Positions 12,170 to 24,413 of a stretch of DNA of 64,000 nt are shown here, piece after piece (within the stretch, counting starts at the first letter, position 1; every line of letters starts with the position of its first letter). The notes below the pieces were generated by a model. That model ran no database searches, was not told the DNA's origin, and worked only from the letters and a program-made list of their open reading frames with translations. Origin of the DNA: Aporrectodea caliginosa (Eukaryota; Annelida; Clitellata; Crassiclitellata; Lumbricidae); contig JACEVL010000204.1 of the NCBI GenBank assembly GCA_020284085.1, forward strand, positions 1,255,001 to 1,319,000, in the 5' to 3' direction. Position numbers and translations under genes: made by a program.

Positions 12170-12390
12170 CCAGAAATATGTCTCGCAAAGCTTCATTTCT
12201 CGAGCATTACAGCTATAGCAGACTTCTTCGTAATTTCAGTTGGGACAGATTTCTGTTAGCCTCAACAACTTGGAGGATAAACTGTTTCTCTTCCTCATCA
12301 TTTGTGAGGAGGCTGTTATATTCTTCAAAGAGCTTGACACCACGCTTGGCTGTGTCATTTACGACATGCAACGTCCTGATTAGTCCATAG
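12170..12390 (-). pseudogene. Transposase C-terminal scrap
   Basis: The minus strand reads HVVNDTAKRGVKLFEEYNSL followed by TNDEEEKQFILQVVEANR. The same VVND-A-ER block ending in T-x-(D/N)-E-E-x-K-Q-F appears in degraded form at about 63220-63320, so this is the shared C-terminus of one transposase family. It lies between the two left-end copies of the surrounding element. The equivalent position at 12650-12800 is homologous noncoding sequence. Confidence 0.7.
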
Positions 12391-12560
12391 TCATATGGTA
12401 AAAAATGAAGTTTAAGCTAGAATTCAGGACACCCGCTCAGTTTTTTACACCTGTTAATTGTATCATTCTGGCAAAATTTTAGCTTCCTACTCCAACTGGA
12501 AGACGGTGCTCACGGACCCTTCCCCTTTACCAGGTAGAACTAAAAGAGCGATTGGTTTGA
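12391..12560 (+). repeat. Internal second copy of the transposon left end
   Basis: From CATATGGTAAAAAATGAAGT to the CCCTTCCCCTTTACCAGG phrase this matches 11050-11110 plus 11913-12010 closely, in the same orientation. The first dozen bases of the terminal repeat are missing. It marks either a truncated tandem copy or a duplication of about 490 bp inside the element. Confidence 0.75.
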
Positions 12561-13009
12561 AATTATTGCTTAACGTCTTGTAATCGTAATATTTTGATTA
12601 GATTACGAATTTACCATTATAAAAACAGTACTTATGTCGTGTCGGCAACATTTTTGCTGAAAGGAAACAGTATAAATAATCAGCCAAGGCACAGTCAAAT
12701 GATGTCCCAAGAGGTATATGTCACAGAAATTCATTCCTTCAACACTACATCTATATCGGAATTCGTCTAGTCCCCGAAATTTGTAATGTGTCACATTTTC
12801 CCCAAAAGTCTTACATCTCTTGAAGATTGAAATTTATGAGGAACTTGAGGGACCGGAGCACAAAATGAAAACCTTAGCTAAGATCAGTTTTATGACATAT
12901 TGACTGCAAGCCAACCACAGGAGCTCTCGACCAATCATTTTCCAGAAGAACATATGCCGATTGAAGCTAAAAGTGTTCACAGAAGTAGTGTCAAAGCTCA
13001 TCACTTGAT

Positions 13010-13250
13010 TTTTTTAGTCAACTTCCATGCTTCTAGCAGATCATAAACAGCCTTGGATTCGTTACATCCTGTTCCAGAGGTCAACTTTAAAATGCCAAGT
13101 AGCTCATCTTTGCCACCTCCAGAAACCAGCACTGGTAGGCGGTCCATGTCTTCGATTCAAGAAATATCAGGAAGAATTTTACCATCCAAGTCAATCACCA
13201 AGGCGCAGCTTCGTATAAATTCAGCTACTACTGACTCAGCATGTACTTTT
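13010..13250 (-). pseudogene. Transposase core scrap
   Basis: On the minus strand the segment reads SGGGKDELLGILKLTSG, then NESKAVYDLLEAWKLTKK. This aligns with the plus-strand copy GGDKDNLLGILKLAAG and NEAKAIYDLLDPLKLTKK at 17395-17520 in the sister element. The part carrying the D-x-x-x-V-N-T-G motif is missing here. It is truncated and not functional. Confidence 0.7.
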
Positions 13251-13300
13251 TTTAGGGTTCTGTGTATGCATATACGCATGCATGGATAAACGTGAATGGA

Positions 13301-13364
13301 CAAACGTGAATAAAGACAAACATACATATATATACATATGTATGTTTGTCTTTATTCACGTTTG
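13301..13364. other. Perfect 29-bp-stem hairpin
   Basis: The 29 bases from 13301 to 13329 (starting CAAACGTGAATAAAGACA) are the exact reverse complement of 13336-13364, with a 6-base spacer ATATAC. It lies at the edge of a degenerate ATGT repeat tract inside the 11030-13919 transposon. It could be a small foldback repeat, a replication-slippage palindrome, or a source of hairpin RNA. The sequence does not distinguish these. Confidence 0.9.
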
Positions 13365-13927
13365 TATGCAGGTATGTATGAATGAATGAATGAATGTTAC
13401 ATTATGTATGTATGCCTGTATGTATGTATGTATGTACACATGCATGTATGTATATGCCATTATGTATGCTTGAATGTATGTATGCATGTATGAATTGCTG
13501 CAGAATTATGATGAAATGCAATCAAAGATCTAAAGATTCTGGAATTATGTGTTGCAAAAGCCTATGTTTTGTACAAATATTAATTAAAATACATTTAAGG
13601 TAAATATCTGTGCATAAACAGGAAATAGATCGCAAGATCTGTAATAAGAACTGTGTAGTAAGTTCAAAATATAGACAAGTAAGTAGAAGAACTAAACTGC
13701 ATAATTGCATAAGAAGGTTGCCAAGGTAATCACAATTTGTAACACATTGGGCCTATGCTTCCACGTAACGACTATGCTGTAAGTTGACGTCATTGAGCAC
13801 TGTCTTCCAGTTGGAGTAGGAAGCTGAAATTTTCTCAGAATAATACAAATGACAAGTGTAAAAAAGTTAGGGGGTGTCTTGGTGTCTAGCTTGACTTTTT
13901 TGTTTTTGAACCACCCTAACCAACATT

Positions 13928-15741
13928 GATTAATCGTAGTTCAAGTTTATTTCTGCATGGGCTTAGATGAGCTAAACGGATTCAACATTACAGTAGTTAG
14001 TATGTACATTAGGGTGGCAGTCAATAAGGTATTTTTTTATAATGCCAGGGACATCCCCCAGTTCTGTTTGTATTGGTAGTAAAGACCCATGTGCCAAATC
14101 TTTTTAAAATATTCCATTATTTAGGGGTGACACATCACAACTGAAATTTTGCATATAAAAGTATGCGTCATGGAAGCCATAAAAATCAACTTTTTATTTT
14201 TTTCAGGAGCTGGGTGAAAGTTAGACACTTCTAGAGCCTATTATTTTACTCTGATATTTGATGAGTGCTATGTAACATGGATTGTTGGGTACCTTATTCT
14301 CTGATGACTGGTTTTATAAATAAATGATTAAAATTACTAATAAATATATAAATTGGAACAAACTGGAGCTGAGGAGTAAACAAATAATTTTAATTTGTAA
14401 AACAATTTTTTGGGAGTTCTGTATATTAAAGGTTTTCCTAAGGTTAATTATTTATTTATATTTACTCACAATATCCCATAGTATCCATAACCAATTTCAA
14501 ATAATCCAACATTTTGTTATAGAGGAAAAGCACTTCATATCAAAAGTAATAATGTTTTTCAAAACATTTAATATCTGGCTAAAGTTTTGTTTCGGGTCAG
14601 AACATATAATTAATATAGTAGAAAATCAGATTATAATTAGCAACTCTGTACAAGTTTAAATTTAAATATGTATTTTAGCTTATTTCAAAAAATACTTCGC
14701 AAGAAAAATCCTTAAATATCCAATACCCAACACTTAGACTAGCCTAATGTATCCACTATCCAGTGTTTCCAATCTCTTTATTGACTTGCTTATTTTTAGT
14801 AGGCCTACATGTCTATCTAATTGGAAACTGACTAGGATTCATTCGTTCAAAAAATTTATACAGCGGACTTCTAGAAGCCTACTCAGAGGTTGGCGTGTCC
14901 AAAACCTTCTACCAGATCTGAAACTGAAATTTGCTTTGTTGGATTTACACATGATTCAATCAATATTGCAAGGCTGCTTTAATTAAAACAGACATGGCAG
15001 GTTTTTCATTTGTTAAAGTCAATGGCAAACTGTTTGTGAAAGTGCTCGCATGACAGTTGCAACAGTTGCAGCATTTTGAAATAGAGCTCACATGCTCGTG
15101 ACTACAATGCAACATGCAATGGGGAGGCTTGAGTGGAGGAATTAACAAAAGGCAGCATGGAGAGGTGGAGAAAGACAGAATGTCGCAGAGTGAAGATTTT
15201 TTGAATCATTAGAGAAAACATTTAATATTTCACATTCTGATGCGGAAGTGAAAAATAAAAATCCTGAGGACAGAGCATTTCTGCAAGCTTAGAGATGGAA
15301 GGATGTCAAGTTCAATGGCACAAGTGGATGACAAATTGAAAAGCAAGATGAAGAAAAACGGAGGAGAGACAAGATGAGTCTGATGATGAGGCAGAAACCC
15401 CAAAGACTAAAAGACCTAGCCCAAAGAATATTATCAATCTGCAAGTAGCAGCTGCAAGTAGCAGCAGCTCTTGATCGATTCGAATGAAGAACAGCTATTG
15501 TAATGCGTGGAAACAGAACAGCATTTAGTTGGAGTGTCAGCAGACTTAAGATAGGTTGAGTGTGGTGAATGATAGGACAGAAACGGGAGTGGCATTGAAA
15601 CCAGAATAAAGTCAAGTGCTGACCAAGAATGAAGATCAAATGCAGGCCTTGCTCCAGGTGGTGTTGGATAGGTACCAAAGTAAATGCTAATTCATGAATG
15701 GTCTTTTATTTAGCACCTTTTAGGACCTTTCCTTAGGATAC
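13928..15741. other. No gene recognised; one orphan transposon end
   Basis: At 14009 a TAGGGTGGCAGTCAATAAGG motif resembles a terminal repeat of nonautonomous elements, but I found no partner. The rest is AT-rich without recognisable coding domains. This interval immediately follows the last identified exon of the host gene and would contain its next intron. Confidence 0.4.
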
Positions 15742-16013
15742 CTGGAAATGAACCCATACCGATTGGTTGTTCGCGCGCGATCTTCCAGTTGGCTGATTTG
15801 TAGGAACATACAGCAACCGTCGATAGATTGGTAATCATGGATGTATCTGGATATGTCATGAAGTAGTTCTGTCTTGGAATGCTTCCCCTTCCAATGTTCA
15901 ACACACCTCCAGTCCAAGAAACCCACAGCCAAGCAGCTGTTGCAGTTACCATGTCGTACAGTGGTCCATCTGGAAGAACCAACTGGGCTAACTGTGGACC
16001 GCTTCTCGGGAAT
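15742..16013 (-). CDS. Host gene exon E: second half of a FAMeT (Methyltransf_FA) domain
   Basis: The exon runs from an acceptor ending TTGTAG (before 16013) to the donor CCAG|GTATCC at 15742. It is 272 bp, entered in phase 2 and left in phase 1. It encodes about 90 residues including AAWLWVSWTGGVLNIGRGS and then TNLSTVAVCSYKSANWKIAR. This is the Trp-x-x-W-x-x-G, (I/L)-x-(V/I)-G-R-G and closing G/N-x-W pattern of the FAMeT domain, a beta-rich module of uncertain activity found in secreted and membrane proteins of invertebrates. Its entry phase matches the exit phase of exon D (24756-24954), which codes the first half of the domain, so the two very probably splice together across an 8.7-kb, repeat-filled intron. 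The gene continues beyond the donor, but no convincing next exon was found. The name FAMeT is historical and no methyltransferase activity should be assumed. Confidence 0.8.
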
Positions 16014-16154
16014 CTACAATGTGTAGCAAAACTGAATGTGATAATTTGTTTTCGGGATGCGATTTTATTCATACTTTAATTATTTTTATTTTTGTTTTTA
16101 TTCTTACCATTGGTCCATTACATATTTAATAACTTAAAGATTTAATAACTGCAG

Positions 16155-16322
<168 letters not shown>

Positions 16323-16662
16323 ACAAAATATAATATAAAATAATATCCAAATATGACTGAATCCTTGTCAATTGTAGCTTTCAGTATTGATTTTGATTGA
16401 TGGTGAGTAGGATGGTCCAAAAAAATAAAAGTCAAGCTAGAGGCCAAGCCAGGACACCGCCTATATTTTTTACACTTGTCATTTGTATTATTCTGGCAAA
16501 ACCTCAGCTTCCTACTCCAACTGCAAGGTGGTGCTCAGTGACATAAACTTACACCATTATGTAAAAGCAAAATGTGTTACAAGTTGTGATTATCTTGGTA
16601 ACCTTCTTATCGAATTATGCAGTTATGTTCGCATCCTAACTTTTTATATTTATGACTCAATA

Positions 16663-16776
<114 letters not shown>

Positions 16777-16928
16777 TCAGCGTCTATCTGTCTGCATACA
16801 ACGCTACAACTCTGTCACCTTCAACGGGACCTTTCCAGCGACTCCAGACGACGAGGCTTGATTTTCCAGACACTGTCCCCTGCTCCTAAATCAATTTTTC
16901 CAAATCCTGAGGGATCATTGATACCTCA

Positions 16929-16960
<32 letters not shown>
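16777..16960 (+). mobile_element. LINE 3' end flanked by AAT repeats
   Basis: One frame reads RYNSVTFNGTFPATPDDEA, homologous to the QRFNAVAFQGT block at 51420-51630 and the scraps at 20505 and 21680. It then ends in a UTR with CCTGAGGGATCA and ACCTCAGG words and a poly(A)/AAT tail. It is a 5'-truncated copy of about 180 bp. Both sides are AAT repeat, consistent with insertion into the array. Confidence 0.75.
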
Positions 16961-16962
<2 letters not shown>

Positions 16963-17219
16963 ATAATAATAATAATAATAAAAATATAATATAAAATAAT
17001 ATATATAAATATTACAATATATTATAAAATATTATGACAGTTCTTATTACAGATCTTGCTATCTACTTCCTGTTCATTAACAGATATTTTGTGAAAATTT
17101 ATTTTCATTGATATTTGAAAAAAAGTAGCCTACTGTTTATGCAACATGCAATTCCAGAATTCATATCTTTGATTGCATTTCAACTGCATCCTGCAGCATT
17201 TCATACATTGATAAATACA

Positions 17220-17352
17220 TACAAACATTATATATGCATATATACATGTACATGCATACATGCATACATACAAACATACATACATACATACATTCATGCA
17301 TACATGCATACATACATACATACATACATACATATTACATACATACATACAA
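17220..17352 (+). repeat. (CATA)n degenerate microsatellite
   Basis: CATACATA repeats with ATGC interruptions continue to 17352. A similar degenerate ATGT tract lies at 13380-13495 in the sister transposon, so the tract may be an inherited part of that element. Confidence 0.9.
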
Positions 17353-17394
17353 TGTCATACATAGAAAGCTAAAAATGAACATGCTGATAGGCGA

Positions 17395-18290
17395 ATGGAG
17401 GTGACAAGGATAACCTGCTAGGAATTCTAAAGTTGGCCGCTGGAAGAGGACTTAATGAAGCCAAGGCTATTTATGATCTGCTGGACCCATTGAAGTTGAC
17501 TAAAAAAGTTCAAGTCCTGAGCTTCGACAGGATTTCTGTGAACACTGGTCGCTTGAATGGAGCATGACTTGTGTTCTTCTGGAAAATATGATTGGTCGAG
17601 AACTCCTGTGATTGGCTTCCTGTCACCATATCATGGAAGCGAACTTAGCCATGATCTTCACCATTGTGCCTTAAGTTACCTACACATAGCCTACCAATAT
17701 TCAAGAGTTTTAAGGCTGCTCTGGAAATGTGGCATATGACAAATTGCAGAGACTGGAGCCAAATGCTGAAAATAAAATTTCCGTGAATCCGCCATCACCT
17801 TCCTCAACAATATGGCTGGAAAGATATGGCAGAAGATGAAAATTGTGCAGAATGTCCAATGAGTCCAGTGATTGTGAGAGGCAGGGTAAACAGACTTCAT
17901 GAGGGAGCAAGCCTCAGAGATTTTGCTACAAAGAGCAAAGCTACTCCAGTCCCTAAAGTACGTGTTTCATTTCTCCCCCTTCCACCAGACGAGTAAAGTG
18001 AGAACGCAGACTATCAACATTGAACATGGAAAAATGGATTAGAGCATTGCCGGACACGGTGTCGAGGTCTTTTTGTAGAAATTGAACAGCCTCTTCCAGA
18101 TGATGAGGAAAGTTGTTGCCTCAACAACTTGCACTTCCTCCTGCAACTTTTTGAGGCAAACAGATACTACGACGAATATTTCTATAGATGCAGTGCTGAA
18201 GGAATGAAGTTCTGCGACACATACTTCTTAGGACATCATTTGAGAGTTGTTGATTGTTTGTTTCCTTGCAACAAATAATATTGCTAACAT
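17395..18290 (+). pseudogene. Transposase remnant with D-x-x-x-x-N-T-G motif
   Basis: The plus strand reads GGDKDNLLGILKLAAGRG, NEAKAIYDLLDPLKLTKK and VLSFDRISVNTGRLNGA. After a frameshift near 17565 it continues CVLLENMIGRELL and a degraded His-rich block (CHHIMEANL). The last part, to about 18290, covers the C-terminal region and 3' UTR. The family consensus I know has F-D-T-T-(A/S)-x-N-T-G-R; here the two Thr after Asp are replaced by Arg and Ile. Stops and frameshifts make it inactive. The motif resembles the G-D-S-T-N-x-N-T-G of the 7100-9731 element, suggesting related enzymes. Confidence 0.75.
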
Positions 18291-18606
18291 GAAATAACTA
18301 CTGTTTGTGTACATTTTTAAATTAACAATCTTATCATAATTTAATATGTCTATACGTTGTGGGTATTTTCTAATCTATCGCACTGTTAGTTCTATATGGT
18401 AAAAGGGAAGGGTCTGTGAGCAACGTCTTCCAGTCGGAGTAGGAATCTGAAATTTTGCCAGAATTATACGTTTAAGAGGTGTAAAAACTTAGGTGTGTCT
18501 TGAACTCTAGCTTGAACTTCATTTTTGTACCATGTGACCATGGACCACCCTAATGGAGAGAACAAATATTGTTATAGTAATATTAATAATTACAAAAATA
18601 ATAATG

Positions 18607-18793
<187 letters not shown>

Positions 18794-19122
18794 TAGTGTA
18801 GCGAAAATGCGGGCAGAGAGCCGCCTTTAAGTTAAGTAGGAGAAAATATCTCTAATTTAAGTTGCCAAGGTTATTTGGTTTGTCTTAAAATTGGCCGGTA
18901 TGGTCTATAAATAGATAGCCTGACTTGAAAGGAGTTAAGCTAATTTAAATATTGATGCTCCGCTCAGAATTAGCTAGCCTGACTCAAATCTAGATGGCCC
19001 AACTAAGATATAGACGGCCCAACTCAAAACTGGGTGGCCCATCTCAAAATGAATTAGCCCAACTTAGAATTAGCTGGCTCATCTCCGAATGAGTTGACCC
19101 ACTTCGGATTCAGTCCACGGGC

Positions 19123-19130
19123 TATAAAAG
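19123..19130 (+). promoter_or_regulatory. Probable LTR TATA box
   Basis: The sequence GCTATAAAAGGCG is a strong TATA-box match located 330 bases into the LTR and about 750 bases upstream of the AATAAA, where a U3 promoter is expected. Confidence 0.6.
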
Positions 19131-19873
19131 GCGAAGGAAGCCGTCGTCAAGGGGTTCTTCGTCGTCAGAGTGTGCTTCGTCGTCCTTGGTCTGCCGTCAT
19201 CAGGGGCTTCTCAGAGTTAAGAAGATCGTCTTCAGAGAGAGAAATCGAGATCAGAGTCATCTTCTTCGTCGTCTATGGTCGTCGTCGGTCCGAGGAGAGA
19301 AGAACCCAACGGTCAACCAAGTGCGGAAAACACGCACACCGTCGGAAAGAAGGAGACGCCGCCGCCGCCCATCCTGTTCCGAAACACACAAGGACACGTC
19401 GCTGAACACTGGAGAAAGAGAGCAGACGAGTTAAGTCGCAGACGTCGACGGACGGCTGGGGGACTGATTGCCCCTGCCTCCGTAACCAGTGAGCTTTGGG
19501 ACTCGCAGTGAAAGCAGTTTTTACGCACCGAACTGTAACGCTCGGTTAAGTACGCCGCCGGGGCCTGACGGACTCGTGCCCCGTTACTCTGACTCTGTGG
19601 ATATTCAGTGAAACCTTGTACATTGTGCCATCAATCAGGACGATTCAGACACGGATCAACTGCGATATTTCCGGGGTGGACATACTGTCATTCTCTGAAC
19701 GAGTTGGGGGTTCTTTCTTTCAGGGCAACACGAACTCTGGACTCCATTGCATCGGTGCTGACGGTCAAGGACGTTGACACCTCTGAACGTCTCCGCTATT
19801 TGGACAGACGTTGTAAGCAGTCAGGACTTGAATCAGTCGGCTGAGGTCAAGCGAGAGTTTTCTTTTGTGCCAG

Positions 19874-19879
19874 AATAAA
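19874..19879 (+). terminator. Probable LTR polyadenylation signal
   Basis: AATAAA lies in the context CCAGAATAAAAGATT, about 140 bases before the LTR end. Confidence 0.55.
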
Positions 19880-20016
19880 AGATTGAATCATATTCGCCTC
19901 CTGTCATACTCCGGGAGCCTTACCCGCGGGAATTTAAGAAGCACTTTCCGAAGCTTGGGGAAACCATCGGTATCCTGGTCCTGGTCATTAGAGTTCGATC
20001 CCCCGCTTTCGCGACA

Positions 20017-20034
20017 GTAGTAGTAGTACGTAAA

Positions 20035-20081
<47 letters not shown>
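20017..20081 (+). repeat. (AGT)n microsatellite, right part
   Basis: This continues the AGT array interrupted by the solo LTR, with one ACGTAAA interruption near 20028. Confidence 0.95.
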
Positions 20082-20264
20082 ATGTTGCAATTGTGCTGGT
20101 TGTTGTTGTAACAATGAAGATGATGAATGGTCGCTGTGTATTTACGTTTATATAGCTTCGTTTGATTGTTGGCTACTGACATATATATATATAGCGTTGA
20201 AGTATTCTTCACAATTAACGTGCTGATGTAATTTTTACAGTAGGCCATAAATAACTGGTGTTTT

Positions 20265-20343
<79 letters not shown>

Positions 20344-20347
<4 letters not shown>

Positions 20348-20431
20348 CAGACAAATAGGGCCATTCCGGATATTTATATTCTAGATAGTTAATATTCAAG
20401 TCCCTGAGGAATCCTGTATACCTCGGGGCAA

Positions 20432-20432
<1 letters not shown>
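20344..20432 (+). mobile_element. LINE 3'-UTR fragment between AAT arrays
   Basis: The segment holds TCAAGTCCCTGAGGAATCC and ACCTCGGGGCAAAATAAT, the same 3' UTR as at 16.9, 20.6 and 21.6 kb. No coding part is present. Confidence 0.65.
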
Positions 20433-20859
<427 letters not shown>

Positions 20860-21544
20860 GTAATAATAATATAATCATCATCATCATCATCTTTATCAAT
20901 ATCATTATACTATGTATACTAATGAGAATGATAATGATGAGAATGATGAAAATAATTATATCTGGTATCATTATAATAATAATCAATAAAATTACAGCTC
21001 TGTTATAGTGTATCGCTTTAATTGTAAGTGTTATTCTAATTGAAAAATTTGTACAGCACTACTTCAAGAAGCAAATCAACAGTAATCCGGACCATACAGC
21101 AGAAAACCACGATTAAATAAAATGGTTTCAAGTGCTTACTGGCTGAGGCAAAGAAAGATCAAGAAACTTCGGTCGTATTCTTAAAAGATGGCAATGGAAA
21201 CACTACCATGCTGGGTAACGGAAATTTGGGGGGGGGTGGATCAAACAAATCACGCCGTGCAGAAATCTGCGGTCAGGTATGAGAGAGACTGAGATGCATA
21301 GCTTCCCAATTACGCTTGAGCATTATGAAAAATGCAATGCTAAAATCTATGCGTTTTAGTATGGGTAACAAGTGTAGTAGTAGTAGTAGTAGTATTTTTA
21401 AAATTAGTATTATGCCTCTGATGTTGACATAATTGTAGCTAATTTTATTTGTATAATATTGCAAACGTATGCAAATAAAAAAAACTGGTATAATATAATT
21501 GCTCATTTCATTATTATAATTATTAATATTATTATTATTTTTAT

Positions 21545-21715
21545 TATAATTATTATTATTATTTTTTTTGCCCCGAGGTAAACATGATCCCTCAGGGACT
21601 TCAAGATTAATTAAAATGATAAATGTCTGGAACGGTTAGAACTCCTCGGGCTCGGGCAAAAGGCTGGCAAAGGTACCGCAGATTGCAACAGCGTTAAAGC
21701 GCTGTATGGCTAGAG
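21545..21715 (-). mobile_element. LINE C-terminus and 3' UTR, minus strand
   Basis: Read on the minus strand it gives IQRFNAVAICGTF and PEPEEF-stop, then CCAGACATTTATC, CCCTGAGGGATCATG, TTTACCTCGGGGCAAAAAAA and an AAT-rich tail. This is the clearest 3' UTR of the family and gives its stem words CCTGAGGGATCA and ACCTCGGGG. Confidence 0.8.
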
Positions 21716-22447
21716 ATATAGGCCTACCCAGTGGCGGCACTACACCAGGGCATGCCAGGGCAAATGCCCTGGTCAAAAAGCCTTTGCCCTGGTCGTTGCC
21801 CTGCCAAAAATTTTGGCTGTATTATACATCCAAAAATTTTGCTATGCAGCCTACATGTATGGCCTGTATTTGACGGATGCTTGATGATACACGACACACA
21901 ACTGCAGTCTGCAGGTCCACAGACGTATGTAGCCTACTATGTAGGTGTCGTGTAGGCTATGTATAACAGTCTAAGTCACCTAAGTATGTGTGTCGAGCAG
22001 TAGAATGTCATAGTAGAAGCGAACACTCAGTTGTACATTTGTACATAGACAGCCAGAGATTATATTCTTCCATTCAGGCGTGAAACCACATGCACTGCGT
22101 AACCTTTAACTTTAACCTATCCTTTTACTTTTAGTATAACTCTGCTCCAGCAAAGAATGCTTGAAATAATATATACGTCCTCTGTCTGTCTGTCTGTCTG
22201 TCTCTATGTCTGTCTGTCTCTGTGTCTCTCTCTATATATACATATATACAAATATTGTATATAGACACACACACACATATATATATATAATACATTATGT
22301 GTATAACTGTATATATAGATAATGTTTGCATATATAATAATGTATAATTATTTATATATATATCGCTGTCTCTGTCTCATCCTGTCTATTTGAGTGTCTC
22401 TGTATACAAGCCATGGTTAAAAAGTCTGTATACACACTACACAGAGC

Positions 22448-22503
22448 CCATGGCATCCTATTGGTCCGTTTAAAGACGATGGAAGCGGGAGGTCTATTGT
22501 CCA
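22448..22503 (+). repeat. Direct repeat, partner at 22988-23047
   Basis: CCATGGCATCCTATTGGTCC through GATGGAAGCGGGAGG recurs 540 bases downstream as CCATGTCATCCTAGTGGTCC through GATGGAAGCGGGAGG. It sits on both sides of the transposase N-terminal remnant and suggests a partial internal duplication of the hAT element. Confidence 0.75.
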
Positions 22504-22564
22504 GTCTCCAGTCATAAAACAACCGCTATATTCATTCGTTTACTGTAATTTTAAATATAATACC

Positions 22565-22835
22565 TAAACGAAAATTATCATCATCAGCAATGTTTCCTTG
22601 AAACACAAGTACAGTGCTGGCATTCAGAAAAGAGCAGAGAAAAGTCGAAACTTGAGGCTCCTATTGTCGGTACTCCTTCTACCAAATCGTTCTTTAAGAT
22701 GCAAACCTCAGGTGCTAATATTCCTGCCGCTGCAGCTGTTGTGGAGAATGCAGATACAGCGGAGGAAGAAGCCGATGTTAGTTCACTTTGTTCCGATGTG
22801 CCAAGTGACAACTTTCAAGGGGAAAATAGACGTTA
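22565..22835 (+). pseudogene. hAT-type transposase N-terminal remnant
   Basis: A frameshifted plus-strand reading gives KRKLSSSAMF, KHKYSAGIQKRAEKSR, then TPSTKSFFKMQTSG and NADTAEEEADVSSLCSD. The order, a Lys/Arg-rich start, then a K-SFF motif, then an acidic Ser-rich linker, is that of TTF-finger (ZMYM5-like) hAT transposases before their zinc finger. No zinc finger or catalytic dimerisation region follows. Position inside an element with hAT ends supports the identification. Confidence 0.5.
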
Positions 22836-23334
22836 TTAGAGGTGAGGAAATTGACATTTAGCCTACTTCAAATTCAACTGCTACCCCCGTCTCTGATTTA
22901 TTTAAGCTGGATTGCTCTTTCGCTACTGATCGGGCACACTTTTCTTCCACTATCGCATCTCCTTCCTTTAAGAGCATGACTTTATCTCAGGGCCATGTCA
23001 TCCTAGTGGTCCGTTTGAAGAAGATGGAAGCGGGAGGCCTATTGTCAGTAGCAAACACTACTATAGCCTACTTCTCTACTGAAAACCTGAAAGTTACTAG
23101 AGATTGGTTGTACTTCTCGCCATATATATAGACAAGAGAATTATAGACCACCTTGCCACAACTGTTGGTTATTTGCAGACAGGACAAACCCGAACCTTCA
23201 GTGTCAGTGGATTGATGGCGTTCCTGGATCATCACGGCACTATGACAGTAGCATGTTTAGGCGGCAGTCCAATATATATTGCTCCTTCAGACTTGAAATA
23301 GTCCCTCCCAGCGGAGGGTTCAGCCACTCGGATC

Positions 23335-23665
23335 CTTCTGCTCAACTTTTTCTGTCAATGGTATCCTCTTTCTTCAATCTGAGCGACCAGATCTTGTTGT
23401 ATCATGTCCCCACCCATCTCTTCTTCTACCGTCCACGGCTGCTGCGTCCGGTGACCTCTGCCGTCTTAATTCTTTTGATGCAACTTTCATCCTCTCTTCT
23501 CATCACATGACCGTACCATCTCAATCTATATCCTCTCGTATTTTGTCAGTAATACATGCCACTCCCAGCGTCTTTCTGATCTGATGCCCTCGTTTCTTTT
23601 CCTATCCTTCAGCGAGACGACTCAAGTATCCACCGCAGAATTCTCATTTCTGTTCTCTCCAGGAA
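23335..23665 (-). pseudogene. LINE reverse transcriptase C-terminal fragment
   Basis: On the minus strand the frames read LERTEMRILRWILES, RKETRASDQKDAGSG, then RGYRLRWYGHVMRREE, with RGRQKKRW-like and DTTRSGRSD segments. The T-E-M-R-x-L-R-W and R-W-(Y/F)-G-H-V-x-R blocks are hallmarks of the C-terminal region of a widespread non-LTR retrotransposon group. Frames are broken. It is nested in the hAT element and lacks the catalytic core. Confidence 0.8.
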
Positions 23666-24184
23666 CTTGCAGGAAGCCTTCCTCTCTCCTGGTCACTGCC
23701 CAGGCATCTGCTCCACATAATCATCCTCACTGGTCTTATCATTGTCTTGTACACCTTTTCCTTGAGATGAATAAGGCACTGCATGTGATGGACACAAACT
23801 AATTTTTTAAGTTAAGCTATAGGCCTAACTATTTTTCAAATAAAATAAAAAAGTTTAACCAAAAGTTAGTAATACTTCACTAAGTTCACTGAGATGTTAA
23901 AATTTGCTTTACAAATGTGAAAAAGCTTTCAGCTTCAAAGGGCGTTGCCCATCTGAGCCTCTGACCTGAGAAGTATAATAGTGCAGAGGGCCAACTTATG
24001 GGAGCGCGAAATTAAATGGTCACCGTGCATACGGTCACCATATTGCTCGATCGCGCTACGCTTCCCATAAATCGCCTCTGCACTGGTTACTTGTATGACT
24101 GCCCTGGCTATGCCCTGGTTACAAAAAGTGTCTGGCGCCGCCACTGGGCCTACCCGGTACGTTGGAAACGTATTATAATTATTT

Positions 24185-24413
<229 letters not shown>

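Larger units (their letters stand above)
11030..13919 (-). mobile_element. DNA transposon, TAGGGTGGTTC ends, 8-bp target duplication
   Basis: The left end is TAGGGTGGTTCATCG and the right end is TTTGAACCACCCTA, so the terminal inverted repeats match. Both flanks carry ACCAACAT (11022-11029 and 13920-13927), an exact 8-bp target duplication. The subterminal regions share CAAGCTAG, TTTTACACCTG, CTTCCTACTCCAACTGGAAG and GCTCACGGACCC words. The interior carries minus-strand transposase scraps at about 13250-13010 and 12390-12170. An internal second copy of the left end at 12391-12560 shows that two copies, or a partial duplication, are fused here. 8-bp duplications fit hAT-like elements, but the superfamily was not proven. 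Confidence 0.85.
18794..20016 (+). mobile_element. Solo LTR of an LTR retrotransposon
   Basis: The segment starts TGTAGCGAAAATGCGGG and ends CCCCGCTTTCGCGACA, a TG...CA pair with extended terminal complementarity (TGT-GCGAAA). A TATAAAAG box at 19123 and an AATAAA at 19874 have the spacing of U3, R and U5. It is about 1223 bp and carries no gag or pol. Both flanks are AGT repeat, so the target duplication (GTAG visible on both sides) cannot be separated from the array. Between 18950 and 19100 a degenerate repeat of about 24 bp (GGCCCAACTCAAAA-like) occupies the U3. Short open frames inside show no domain. Confidence 0.8.
21729..24146 (+). mobile_element. hAT element, CAGTGGCGGC ends, exact 8-bp target duplication
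   Basis: The left end is CAGTGGCGGCACTACACC and the right end is GGCGCCGCCACTG, which are complementary termini of the common hAT CAGTGGCGG type. Both flanks are GGCCTACC (21721-21728 and 24147-24154). Subterminal CCAGGGCA/TGCCCTGG words occur at both ends. The interior contains an N-terminal transposase remnant (22565-22835), a duplicated 55-base segment and an unrelated LINE fragment on the minus strand. Confidence 0.92.

Noticed and set aside
19094..19528. Arg-rich short open frames in the solo LTR
   Set aside because: They overlap in several frames on both strands inside a GC-richer LTR segment and do not resemble gag or any known protein.
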